64,000 bases of DNA from Amaurobius ferox (Eukaryota > Arthropoda > Arachnida > Araneae > Amaurobiidae), in the NCBI GenBank assembly GCA_951213105.1, contig OX578145.1:15180534-15244533 (forward strand). Direction: 5' to 3'. Positions within the stretch are counted from its first letter, which is position 1. Each line of letters opens with the position of its first letter. Below the pieces are notes generated by a model, which saw only the letters and a program-made list of their open reading frames with translations, made no database searches and was not told where the DNA came from. Below are positions 11,290 through 21,422 of the stretch, in pieces. The position numbers and the translations under genes were made by a program.

Positions 11290-11352
11290 TAATAAAATTA
11301 AGTTTTAGTTGAAAAATGTTTCATAATCAATGCTTTAAGCATGATTGATATT
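11290..11352 (+). mobile_element. HINE-1 copy 2, 3' end
   Basis: gttgaaaaatgtttcataat is followed by the stem-loop caatgctttaagcatgattg and atttcttg, matching the 3' end of copy 1. It is read as the distal part of the copy interrupted by 9964-11248. Confidence 0.6.
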
Positions 11353-11399
11353 TCTTGTTTTCATATGGACCATAAAAATTAAAAAATTTTAAATTAAAG

Positions 11400-11760
11400 A
11401 CTAAATACGATTGCGTGAATTATTTAGATGAATGTTGTATTCGCAACTCTACGTGACTTAACAAATATAATTAAGCCCTTACTCCTAGATAAATCGCTCT
11501 CGAGACATAATTTAAGCTCGTTTTTTTAGATCTTTACACCATAAAATGCACCATGTCGCCAAAAGGGGAAAATATTAATCTACAAATTGGATAAAATTTC
11601 AAAACCCGATCCTTTGTAGAAGTAGTGAAAACGAAATTAAATGAAACTGAAATGAAAAGAAATGATTGAAAACGCAATTGAATGAGTTAAAGTATAAAAT
11701 AATATGTGTGTCAGTAGTAACATCTGTAATGAAAACCTTTTGCTGCCCCTATCACATTTT
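11400..11760 (+). mobile_element. Old HINE-2-like 3' half
   Basis: It resembles the diverged HINE-2 copy at 27.7-28.0 kb (ctcgagacat then ttttagatctttacaccata) and ends aaaaccttttgctgcccctatcac, a decayed form of the HINE-2 end. The 5' half is not recognised. Confidence 0.4.
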
Positions 11761-12939
11761 TAAATCTTTTACTAGCTATGTGATATGACTAAACTCATTG
11801 TTCAACAAAGATGCGAAAATGTGGCACATGAAACGTCTCTTTATTTCACTGCTGTTATACGTTATTTGAAATTGAAGAACGTTAAAAGTCGCGCAACCGA
11901 TCCAGGAATGATGGTCGTTGCACTTGGAGCACGCATAGTCAACCATACTATAATGGTAAACCATACTGATAAACCGGTCCACGAATGAATGTTTAGAATT
12001 TCATAAAATCCTAAATTGGAAACATTAATCAATGTGGCATTTTAAAATTCTAAACATGCATCAATATAGCATACTGAAAGCTTTATTAATGGACAGACGT
12101 AATTCCCGTAATTATATCCCCACCTTACACGTTTTCGAGTCACTAGACCATTCAAGGTAAGGTTGAACTCTTAAATTCGGGAACTAAATGTGGCAGAATT
12201 GAATATATAAATGTTGAAATATGTATGTTTAAATAAAAGTTGTGTATCCTTCTGGAACGAAATTTGCTTATTTTTCAGGTAAAATAAAAATATAAATGAA
12301 TAGATAACCCTTTTGGTAATTAAACTAGCCGCTATTTGTGACAAAATTTCATGGAATTGGATAGTGTATATTCTAGCATGAAAATTGCTTTCAGAAAGAG
12401 ACAAAAAATAATCAACTCTGCCAAACAATTTTGATGTGGGAAGGCAGGGACTGATTAAGACAGATATCCCAAAGCATGAGCCCAGGGACTCTACAAAAGC
12501 CCCCCCCACCCCCCACCCACACACACACACACAAACCTACTTATTTAAAGAAATGCAAAATATAAATCTGTTTACTTGTTTCTATAAAAAAGAGTACTAA
12601 ACACACATTAAATTAGGTGTAAATAGGTAGAATTCTACAATACGGTGGTATAAAAGTAAGATAAATAAGATGTGTAAAGTAAAATTTTATACATTATTTT
12701 ATAACTTTTAAGGTGGTTTTTAACAGTTTAAGGTTTTACACAGGTTTCCTACATAAAAGCAATGGATAAATTACTTTCAAGATTCAATAGTTGCTTTTAT
12801 GAAGTATTTTTTCGATACATAAATTTTAATCGCTCACGAAATTGAACCAAATAGGTGGTTTAAGCAGATTCAATTGAATACAATACTGTGTGAATTTGAC
12901 CATTATTCAAAATAGACATTATGCAAAATTATCTAAAAG
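11761..12939. other. Unassigned DNA with a C/CA tract
   Basis: No coding region is recognised. A poly-C run merging into (CA)n lies at 12500-12533. An imperfect inverted repeat surrounds 11992-12055 (aatgtttagaattt / aaattctaaaca). Confidence 0.5.
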
Positions 12940-13072
12940 AAATAAGGGTGTAGAAGACACGACATATCAAAGACTTTTAACAATAATAAACAACATGGTA
13001 AACACGTCAACCAATAAACTTGAAAATCAAAGACGACCAAATAAGTATATACAGACGACCAAATAAGTATAC
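12940..13072 (-). mobile_element. Penelope-like element terminal fragment, inverted arm
   Basis: aaaatcaaagacgaccaaataagt (12 bases each side are enough to see it) recurs in reverse at 14108-14150. Here a 24-bp piece, cagacgaccaaataagtata, is tandemly doubled. The inverted partner lies beyond a HINE-1 copy, and that side carries a hammerhead-like core. Confidence 0.45.
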
Positions 13073-13648
13073 ACAGTATGTAGATACACAGAATTTAAGC
13101 AAAAATAAAGTGGTTTTAGGACGGATTCAACACTCAATATGAATTGAAAAGAACTTTAAAAAATCACGATTTTGAGACAAAATGGATGCCATATATCATT
13201 TTGAGGTGGGTCACGTAATATTTTCATATCGTGGTCACGTGATCGCTTCATATAAGAGGTGTTATTATTATTTTAATTTTTATTTAAAAAACTTCTGAAT
13301 ATATTTCGTTGAATTTTTTTTCATATATTTTATGGGACAATTTGAATTTTACCTAAAATTTTCGAAGCAATTTGTGAATTTTAAATCCGCTTAAAAAATG
13401 TTTGAAGAATTAGGTCCTATAGGGCTCAATGTATTTCATTTTTTCAACCCGAGTTCAATCCAAAATTAATTGTGTGATAATATTCATTTACATTCCCATA
13501 GGTCCTACAGACCGTCTGAACAACATACTAAAATTTCATTTTGATTAAGTCATTTTTACGGCAGTTATCGTGCTAATGGACAAACAGACAGACAGACAGA
13601 CAGAATGAACAAAGTCATAAACACTTTTCAACTTTGTTGTAAAGTGTT
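13073..13648 (-). mobile_element. HINE-1 copy 4, 3'-truncated
   Basis: The 5' palindrome (13620-13648) and the cagacagacagacagacag tract are intact. The body stops at 13073 where the Penelope-like arm begins, so the 3' stem-loop is absent. Confidence 0.65.
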
Positions 13649-13950
13649 GAAAATGCATATTGCAATAAGACGTGGAGTTTAATAACCAACCTGAATGTCG
13701 GCAAAATTGAAAAGCAATTGCTATTGAATTTTTAGAAAATCATGTAAAGGCTTAACCCGCAAAGAGTCAAGAACAAGTCGCCAAGCTTAACTAAGGGTCA
13801 GAAAAAGGTCAACATTACAAATAGAATTACGGTAAATATAAATAATAAGGGACTCATAAAGTAAAATATTGCGAGGTTTATTGCAGCTAATTAAAAGTAA
13901 AGTTTTATCAAACATAGGCTGAAATTTATCTTTAATAACATACTGGGTAA

Positions 13951-13972
13951 TATGCCGGCAAGAGCCGGCATA
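13951..13972. repeat. 9-bp perfect hairpin, GC-rich
   Basis: tatgccggc and gccggcata are separated by aaga. It is an isolated GC-rich palindrome in AT-rich DNA, upstream of the hammerhead-like core. Confidence 0.85.
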
Positions 13973-14017
13973 CGGCCCTTGCCCTGTATATTATTAACGA
14001 TGTATTTTACTTCTCCA

Positions 14018-14045
14018 CTGATGAAGACCATAATAATGTTCGAAA
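14018..14045 (+). ncRNA. Hammerhead-ribozyme-like core
   Basis: CTGATGA (14018-14024) and GAAA (14042-14045) are spaced as in a hammerhead, but the intervening stem II is weak (gaccataataatgttc). The motif is followed by GCGTTTTGGC, parallel to GCNCTCTGG after the better cores at 17 kb. Probably a decayed ribozyme of a Penelope-like element. Confidence 0.4.
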
Positions 14046-14389
14046 GCGTTTTGGCTATGTGATTGCGTACGTCATAATAAGGCGATTTTTATAAATGACT
14101 TTTTAACCACTTATTTGGTTGTCTTTGATTTTAGAGACTTTTAACAATTTTTATGTAATATCAATTCCAGATAATGATAAAATTGATATATCATTATTTC
14201 AAATTAAATCTCCCTCTACACCATCCTTTTGGCTGAATATTATTTGTGTTTAGTTTAGTTTTTTTAGTCTTCCATGCACCGCTATTATGTGAGAGATGAC
14301 TTGATAATTGTTCCCCATAATTCAATATGCATCCTAAACGTATTGACCTTTATCTCACAAAAAACTAATTAACTACAAACATTTTATAT

Positions 14390-14650
14390 CTTGTCAATTT
14401 CTTTTCGATTCAAAATATCCAAGCCTGCCGTAAATTCGTTAAAGGATAATACCCATTTTGCACGCATGGCTGATTCTATCCGAAGATGCAGAGAATATAG
14501 TATGATCCCACGGAAGGAAAAAAATAAGTCTTCAAAATTGGATCGTAGCAAAAAAATGCATTAAAATATTTATGCATCGACGATATTTAGAATAAAATGG
14601 AAAAGATTTATCTTGTCTTCAGTGAAAAGGAAGTTTATAATGAATAGATT
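14390..14650 (+). repeat. Dispersed repeat R, copy 2
   Basis: aaatatccaagcctgccgta, then aagtcttcaaaattggatcg, then ttaaaatatttatgcatcga parallel the copies near 5.1 and 18.3 kb in the same order. No known family is recognised. Confidence 0.5.
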
Positions 14651-15179
14651 ATAGAGTTTGAAAAGGGTATGATGATAGTATCAACGCTGGGAAAAGTACA
14701 GAAGTTTATAAAACAAAATGGATCCCTGCTGTTTAAAGAAAATAATAAATACAGATAACTGAACTTGTATTATAATTTAATATTTTGTTCGATAGACGAT
14801 TTTGAAGTTCAATGCCATATTTAATATAATTAACACTTTTACATTAAAGTAAATCTAGTTTAGAGTCTATTTAAAATGCCTTCCATCAGAGACACTGTTC
14901 ATTTGAATTCCAGAACGAATGGTATATTTTGACAGGTATGTATTGTCTTCTGTATGGGCGTTGTATTGTTCGTTCCTGGTATCGATTTCTACTCATTATA
15001 TAATTCTCTACAACATTGCAATAGACATTTTTCTTCTATCTTGTTTTGTTGCCGAGTTTCCTGTTCCTAATTCCTTCAATTCCCCTCAAAGAACTCTGAA
15101 ATCATCTTTATTCGATGACGCATAATAGTTTCACTATAGATAGACCCAACGGGTATACACAGAGATATTTTGTTTTGAA
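14651..15179. other. Unassigned AT-rich DNA
   Basis: No gene or recognised element. Short overlapping open frames at 14919-15309 have no motif, and the second one runs into the SINE-B copy. Confidence 0.4.
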
Positions 15180-15485
15180 GTTAGAGTGGATAATGATAGT
15201 GCTAGATACCTTCGCAGAGGCCACTTCGGCGACAATAAGAGCTTGCAATGGCGTCTCAACTCCCAGCGTTTTGGCCAGTATTAAAATTCATTGTTCGATT
15301 CCCGGTTGAGGTAGCAAGGTTCCTTACAATGGCGCCAAACAAATCAACCAGACAGGTTAGTGCAAAGTTGTCGGAGGTCTAGTACGACTAGCATGGATTA
15401 AGTGGACTCTGGTATATTAGTCGCCGATTTCAAATCGGGAGGCCAACGATCACTCAAGAAGCTAGGATAAAAATAGCAGGAAAGT
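15180..15485 (+). mobile_element. SINE-B copy, tRNA-derived
   Basis: The head contains a B-box-like ttgttcgattcccggttgag (15290-15309), then gcaaggttccttacaatggc and the body gttagtgcaaagttgtcgga, ctagtacgactagcatggat and cgatttcaaatcgggaggcc. The same order occurs in reverse at 19.1-19.7 and 20.6-21.1 kb. The A box here is eroded. Confidence 0.6.
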
Positions 15486-15775
15486 GAAGAAAGTATCTAG
15501 CTTTCGTTAAGCTATAGCCTCTAGTTCACATCCTGTTGATGTACAAAATTTAAAAACGCATTTACGTTTTGTGCCATCTGAAATAACACATTTATAAATG
15601 ACAAAAATCTGAATATTCGTGGAGTAACATATTCTGGATATAAACAACAAATTTGCCGTCATTGTAGACATTACAATGCGAAAAAAGTCACTAAACTATT
15701 TATCCCTTAATCAAGATTGGTATCACATCTGCATTCAATAGATAAAATCAAGGACAAAGCGTTTTAAAAGCAAAA

Positions 15776-16994
15776 CAAGAAAGATCAATCATGCTTAAAG
15801 CATTGATTATGAAACACTTTCCAACTTCAATGCAATTTTATTTAATTAAGTCGAAAATGCAATACATTCCTCGGTAATATTTTAAAACTTATCAGAATAC
15901 TAGATTGATTTATTATATTTGAAAACTTACACCTTCATTGAAAAAAATGAACTTCATTCAAATGACGGCATTGAAATATAAATTGCCTGGTTTAAATATC
16001 TCTAAAATGCAATACATTCCACGGTAATATTTTTTTAAAACTATCATAATACTACGATAATTTATTATATTTGAAAACTTCATCGAAAACAACTGAAATA
16101 AATTCAAATGACGTCATGGAAAAAATAACACGCCTGGATCTCTCTATAAAAGCAGGATTTCATTCATTTCATTCATCACAATACTATAATAATTTATTTT
16201 ATTTAAAAATTAAGACCATGGAGCTACAATTCATAAAGTCTATGTTTAAAACTTCATCGAAAAAAATCGTCCTTCTGTTTATAAAATCAATTAATATTTC
16301 ATTCATATCAGCCATGCAGACTCCATGGACTGAATTATTTTGTGTTAAAGAAATACAGTAATTCTAATACAACTCATTCTACATATTTTGCTGTTTACAT
16401 TTTACATAGGTGAAAAATAGGCGTAGTTGTAGAAATAATCAAATTTGAATGAGAATTTAAACTCAAATATATTGTCATTGTGTTGTTTTAGTATGTAGAT
16501 GCACAGAATTTAAGCAAAAATAAAGTAGTTTTAGGACGGATACAACACTCAATATAAATTAAAAAGAACTTTAAAAAATCACGATTTTGAAACAAGATGG
16601 ATGCCATATATCATTTTGAAGTGGGTCATGTGATCGTTTCATATCATGGTCACGTGATCGTTTCATATAAGATGTGTCATTATTATTTTAATTTTTATTT
16701 AAAAAACTACTGAATATATTTCGCTGAATTTTTTTTTTATATATTTTATGGAACAATTTGACTATTACCTAAAATTTTTGAAGCAATTTGTGAATTTTAA
16801 ATCCGCTTAAAAAATGTTAGAAAAATTAGGTCCCATAGGGCTCAATGTATTTCATTTCTTCAACCCGGGTTCAATCCAAAACTAATTGGGTGATATTATT
16901 CATTTATATTCCCATAGATCCTACAGACCGTCTGAACAACATACTAAAATTTCATTTTGATTAAGTCATTTTTACGGCAGTTATCGTGCTAACG

Positions 16995-17026
<32 letters not shown>

Positions 17027-17076
17027 GGCAGAATGAACAAAGTCATAAACACTTTTCAACTTTGTTGTAAAGTGTT
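15776..17076 (-). mobile_element. HINE-1 copy 5, complete
   Basis: The 3' end reversed (caagaaagatcaatcatgct) is at the left. The 5' palindrome aacacttttc...aaagtgtt (17048-17076) is at the right, beside a long (CAGA)n tract (16998-17032). The internal ~150 bp segment is present twice (15850-16010 and 16010-16150). Confidence 0.7.
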
Positions 17077-17147
17077 AAAAACGAGAGGTCTTTTATTTAA
17101 CACATCCTAAAAGACGTACAGAACATTATTAAAAACTGCCAGAGAGC

Positions 17148-17177
17148 TTTCGGACGTATATATACGTCCTTCATCAG
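17148..17177 (-). ncRNA. Hammerhead-ribozyme-like core
   Basis: On the minus strand CTGATGA (17177-17171), then a perfect 18-base palindromic stem II (ggacgtatatatacgtcc), then GAAA (17151-17148), followed by GCTCTCTGG. Hammerhead ribozymes are known in Penelope-like retroelements. Cleavage was not tested, and the base pair next to the core (A to C) is not canonical. Confidence 0.6.
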
Positions 17178-17248
17178 TGGTTACATGAATATTAAAAACA
17201 TGGACTGTTTATATATTATTAAAAACTGCCAGAGCGCTTTCGGACGTA

Positions 17249-17650
17249 TTTCGATCCGATAAACTTGGGAATTTTGATGACTTTAAAAGCTTTGCTGGGG
17301 TGTATGTCGTTCCCCTGTTATCCCCTGCTGGTCACTATAAATTTTACATTGGTAGTATAAAACGTACTGTTGGCATCCGTCTAGCAGAACATGCTCTCGA
17401 TGTCAAATCTGGTAAACTTTCTACGGCTCTTGCTCAATATGTGGTTAATGATAAATTTCTTCCCGTTTTTGAAAAAACATTCCTTTTGGTTCGTTGTAAC
17501 AATTCACGCAGTATTCTTCTTTATGAATCCCTGTTTATTTATATTTACCTTGAATCTATTTGTAATTTTGATCCTGTTCAAATTTTAAGTTATGCTTTGC
17601 GATTCATTCTAGACTCTATGCAATTCAAACCCCTTAAAAGTTATCTGTGA
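17249..17650 (+). pseudogene. GIY-YIG endonuclease domain of a Penelope-like element (partial)
   Basis: The frame reads NFDDFKSFAGVYVVPLLSPA then KFYIGSIKRTVGIRLAEHAL, giving the GVY...YIG pair, the following Arg (R in IRLAEH) and the His that define the nuclease. A TGA stop follows at 17648-17650. The reverse transcriptase that should precede it is missing, replaced by an inverted terminal piece, so this is a truncated fragment. The domain would nick DNA to prime reverse transcription. Confidence 0.75.
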
Positions 17651-17877
17651 CATCATTCTCAGGAATATAATGCTTGACGTTTTTCTAAAATTTCTATTTG
17701 TTCTTTACTTGTAATATTTTAAAATTCGTAAGCGTTTAAACTTATTTTGAAATTTCCGCGTATATTTCTTGTATTATTTTTAGTAAGTTCATTTACCATT
17801 TTATATTTCATGCAAAATTGCTTTAAACTGGTCTCTCTCTATATAAACATTCCATATTTTTACTATTCATGTAACCA

Positions 17878-17905
17878 CCGATGAAGGGCGTATATACGTC
17901 CGAAA
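17878..17905 (+). ncRNA. Hammerhead-ribozyme-like core
   Basis: CCGATGA (one change from CTGATGA), stem II gggcgtatatacgtcc, then GAAA and GCACTCTGG. It is the plus-strand partner of 17148-17177 at the other end of the fragment. The core substitution probably weakens activity. Confidence 0.5.
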
Positions 17906-18179
17906 GCACTCTGGAAGTTTTTAATATTGCTCTGTACGTCTTTAGGATGTGTTAAATAAAAGACCTTTCGGGGTTTTTTTGTAAACGATTTTTCCTTGAT
18001 TTTATCTATTTATTCTTTACTATTTATCTTTATTTATACTATTTATCCCTTACTATTTATCTTTATTTATATTATTTATCCATTACATATATATGATTTT
18101 GCAATTAAAAATATTATATTCACGCAATGAAATATTTAATTCAAAAATATGCTGTACTTCATCCCACATTAAATTAATG

Positions 18180-18460
18180 AATTGTAAATCCAAGCCTTTT
18201 CGATTTCACAGATTACATTTTTCTAACAAAAATTTCCAAGCCGGCGATAAGTGGTTCAAGAGATAATACTTTGCAATATGTGGTAGAATTTTTTTGCTAC
18301 CATTTGGAAAGATAAGAGGAGAATAAACCCTCTCTAGAGAAGCAAATGAAGAAGTCTTTGATTTTGGATCGTCGCTAAATAATCTATTAAAATATTTATT
18401 GTCTGGGCAATATTCAGTATGAAATTTATAGAAATTATTGCATTCAGTTAAAAAGAATTA
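18180..18460 (+). repeat. Dispersed repeat R, copy 3
   Basis: atttccaagccggcgataag, then gaagtctttgattttggatc, then attaaaatatttattgtctg follow the order of the copies near 5.1 and 14.5 kb. Confidence 0.5.
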
Positions 18461-18603
18461 TGTATATAATTCTTAGCTTAAAGATAAAATATGTTATCTT
18501 AAGATAAAAAAATATTATCCTTGATGGAATAATATTTGCATTTCAGGAATACAATTTATCTTTGTAGATTCCAACAAAATATCATATTAGTGATGAACTG
18601 GTT

Positions 18604-18974
18604 TACAACGTAAAATGCCACACACCAAGATAAATAAGCATACACATGTTTTGAAAATTAACTGTATTTACTTCACCAGTAAAAAAATCCGGAAGGCTAT
18701 GTCGGCTAAACTGAAACCGCTAAACGGCATTTCGATATAATGGAGCTACCTAGTGGAACGTATGGGAAATAAAACTCTAAAAATAGGAAAAATAAGGAAA
18801 TATGAACACGAGATGCAAACAAGCTTTCCCTTGTTTTTTTTCTATTTTTCTAGTTTTATTTCCATCTCATCCCACTAGGTAGCGCCTCTATAATGAGATG
18901 TCGTTTGGCCATTTCAGTTTGGTCGACATAGCTTTGCTCTTATTAAGACGTGCATTTTACGTTGTAAGGCAACT
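18604..18974. mobile_element. Foldback (MITE-like) element, ~370 bp
   Basis: Two arms are inverted and roughly 80% alike by eye. Left: tttacaacgtaaaatgcc, gctatgtcggctaaactgaa and gagctacctagtggaacgta. The right arm carries the reverse complements (gcgctacctagtgggatgag, gctatgtcgaccaaactgaa, ttacaacgtaaaatgca). There is no coding sequence. No clear direct target duplication was found. Confidence 0.65.
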
Positions 18975-19132
18975 CATTATTGATTGTGCGCAAAGTCACG
19001 TCCTTTACTTATTACATCAGTGGTTTGAAAATTCTCCTTAAACTAAATAACACTATTTGTTAATTACATAACACGTTGATAAACCCTATTTTAACTGACG
19101 CTGATTAACACTAAAATTACTTACCTAAAAGA

Positions 19133-19690
19133 GTGTGTAAAGGGTCTTGCTGTCCCAACCGGGAATCGAACCCTGGATCTCCGAACTGGCCAGCCAACGC
19201 ATTACCGTTGAGCTACTGGGACGAAATTGCAAGCTCGTATCGTCGAAGTGGACTCTACATTCGCCACCGTTTAATATCAGATTGGCGGGCAACTGGCAAT
19301 CTGATTGAACACCTCCTGCTATTTTTATCTCAGTTTAGCCTCCTGCTACTACTATTTTGACCCAGGTCAGTATTATGCATGGTTGTTATCATCTCAATTT
19401 GAAATCAGTGCTCCATCTTCCAGAGTCCACTGAATCCTTGCTAGTCGTACTAGAGTCACTTTCAGATCTCAGACATCTTTGTTTGATTCGCGGGATGGTA
19501 GACCTTGGGAGCTTCCTGAGTGCAGAAAGTATTCTTTCCCGGCCGTGCAGCTAGCTGCTCTAAACCCACTATGTGAGTCGCCCGGTCTGGGGTCTTCAGA
19601 CCTTAGACATCTTTGAACTAACCTACAAGGTTAATTTGCTCAGGCGTCATTGTAAAGAACCTTGCTGTCCCAAGTGGGAATCGACCCCTT
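19133..19690 (-). mobile_element. SINE-B unit with a tRNA-like module at each end
   Basis: Read on the minus strand: a truncated tRNA-like head (19690-19640), the SINE-B body, a linker (tagcaggaggtgttcaatca), then a second tRNA-like module (19222-19151). The second module has a fully paired 7-bp acceptor stem (gtcccag/ttgggac), an A-box-like agtagctcaacggtaatgcg and a B box ggttcgattcc. The anticodon arm is not tRNA-like, so it is not a functional tRNA. A 115-bp insert (19482-19596) interrupts the body. Confidence 0.65.
19482..19596 (+). mobile_element. Longer member of the ultra-short family (115 bp) inside SINE-B
   Basis: It ends with ccggccgtgcagctagctgc, then gagtcgcccggtctggggtctt, the signature of the ultra-short element. 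About 60 bp of extra sequence precede it. Target copies cagatctcagacatctttg (19463-19481) and cagaccttagacatctttg (19597-19615) agree at 17 of 19 bases. The SINE-B copy near 20.95 kb has a single uninterrupted site. Confidence 0.7.
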
Positions 19691-19699
19691 GATCTCCAA

Positions 19700-20639
19700 A
19701 CTGGCTATTACTGTGAAAATTATGTTATTCTATTACTGTTATTCTATTACTGTGAAAAGTAACACGGGTTTGCGTACACTTTAGATGTAAATCACTCTTA
19801 AAGACTACAATCAAATAATGTGTGTCCGATAAAAAGTGAATATCAGTCCAAGTTATTATTTCTCTAAGGTAATATATAGTTAAATATCAATGGTTCATAT
19901 AGGTTTCGAGAGACAGGACAAGCTTTACAAATCCTGTCGTCTTATATTCAGCCGAATGTAAATAATGGAGACAGAAATGCAGGCCCTCCATGATGGTTAG
20001 CATACTGTATCTGGGCTAAATATCTGTTGAGTTGCCAAGACATTTACAGAGGACGCACAAAGACTTTAGTTATCTCGGTATGATTAAACAAGCATAAATA
20101 TTAATAACTAGGAAAATTCGTCGCTCGGTATGTTTGGATTAGATATCTGTTTTCATGAATTAGGAATTATTTTCAGATCACACCTGATTAGAAGAACAAC
20201 AAAATCACAACTATATAAAGTCATAATAAGACCCAACATATTCTAAGTTTCAGAAACATGAATTCTCACAGAACATAATGCCATTTGCATCTTTGAGACA
20301 AAAATTTTCAGCAGTATTTTAATGGAATTAGAAAAAGACCTTGAAAAGGCAAGTTGAGATGAATCAAATGTGTGGACGGAAATCTAAGGTGTTCAATATT
20401 AAAATTTAGAGAAACATTGCTCTAAAATGGACCACCTGTGAGGAATGTCTGAGGAAAATCAACCCCCCCCCCACACACACACACATACGCAGTGGACTGT
20501 TGAGATATTGGTAAAGTAGCAAAAAACTGTAGAGAACATTGTAGAAATAGAATGAACCGATATGAAATCGATCAAGCAGTTTTAGAGGCAAAACAAGATT
20601 TCTTCTCTAAAACGTTCAGCTCGAAATATCTTCAAATGA
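19700..20639. other. Unassigned DNA with a poly-C/CA tract
   Basis: No gene or element is recognised. A poly-C run merging into (CA)n lies at 20461-20488. Confidence 0.45.
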
Positions 20640-21125
20640 GGTTCAACAATGAGTTTGTAAAGAGCCTTGCTGCCCTAACCAGGAATCAAACCTTGGATCT
20701 CCAAACTGGCCAGCTGATGTTCTACCGTTGTGCTACTGATACGAAATTGCAAGCTCTTTTAGTCGAAGTGCACCCCCTCTAATGTCAGAATGACGGGCAA
20801 CTGACAATCTGACTGACCACCTCCTGCTATTTTTGCCTCAGGTTAGCCTCCTGCTACTACTATTAGGTTAGTATCCTACGTGGTCGTTGTCCTCTCAATT
20901 TCAAATCGGCGTTCAATCTTCCACTGAATCCATGCTAGTCGTACTAGGGCCACTTACCGACTACCGACATCTTTGCACTAACCTACAGGGTTCATTTGTT
21001 CGGACGCCATTGTAAAGAACCTTGCTGCCCCAGCTGGGAATCGAACCCTGGATCTCCGAACTGGTCAGCCGACGCTCTACCGTTGAGCTATTGGGACAAA
21101 ATTACAAGCTCTTATAGTCGCAGTC
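20640..21125 (-). mobile_element. SINE-B unit, second composite copy
   Basis: Same order as at 19.1-19.7 kb on the minus strand: tRNA-like head (21098-21025, with B box gggttcgattcc), body (gttagtgcaaagatgtcggt, ctagtacgactagcatggat), linker (agcaggaggtggtcagtcag), then a second, more decayed tRNA-like module (20745-20665). Agreement with 19133-19690 shows that the two-headed order is a property of the family. Confidence 0.65.
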
Positions 21126-21422
21126 GACTCTGCAAATTTACCCGAGAAAGCTTCTGCAATTTGTTTTCAAGGGAAAAGGGCTTTTGTCCCAGGTTTACAT
21201 TAAGCAGATTTCATTTGAAACAAATAATACTAAAATATTATAGGAACCACCCATGTTTCGAAGAAAAACGTAAAAGCTGAGTTCATATAAATTGCTATGT
21301 AATTTTTTTTTATATTCCATACAAATAAAAGTATATACGTATTTATTTCATCAGCAAAAGATATGTAAGTCTATGTGACTACAAAACACATATTATATCT
21401 ACCGATAGGAATCGATCTAAAG

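Larger units (their letters stand above)
13649..14150 (+). mobile_element. Penelope-like element end with hammerhead-like core
   Basis: This non-coding segment holds a perfect 9-bp palindrome (13951-13972) and a hammerhead-like core (14018-14045). It ends in acttatttggttgtctttga, inverted relative to 13020. The same core-plus-CGAAAGCG arrangement marks Penelope-type ends at 17.1, 17.9 and 44.4 kb. No reverse transcriptase is left. Confidence 0.45.
17081..17960 (+). mobile_element. Penelope-like element 3' part between inverted repeats
   Basis: The plus strand encodes a GIY-YIG endonuclease domain (17249-17650), then ~220 bp of 3' sequence and a terminal segment with a hammerhead-like core ending in aggatgtgttaaataaaaga. 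The left flank (17081-17190) is the reverse complement of that terminal segment, about 95 bp, with its own core. A third piece in the left orientation (17216-17250) abuts the coding part. Most of the reverse transcriptase is lost. A C-terminal nuclease is the usual order in canonical Penelope elements. Confidence 0.7.

Noticed and set aside
19151..19222. tRNA gene candidate (minus strand)
   Set aside because: The acceptor stem and promoter boxes are good, but the anticodon arm does not fold properly and the sequence is part of a repeated SINE-B unit.
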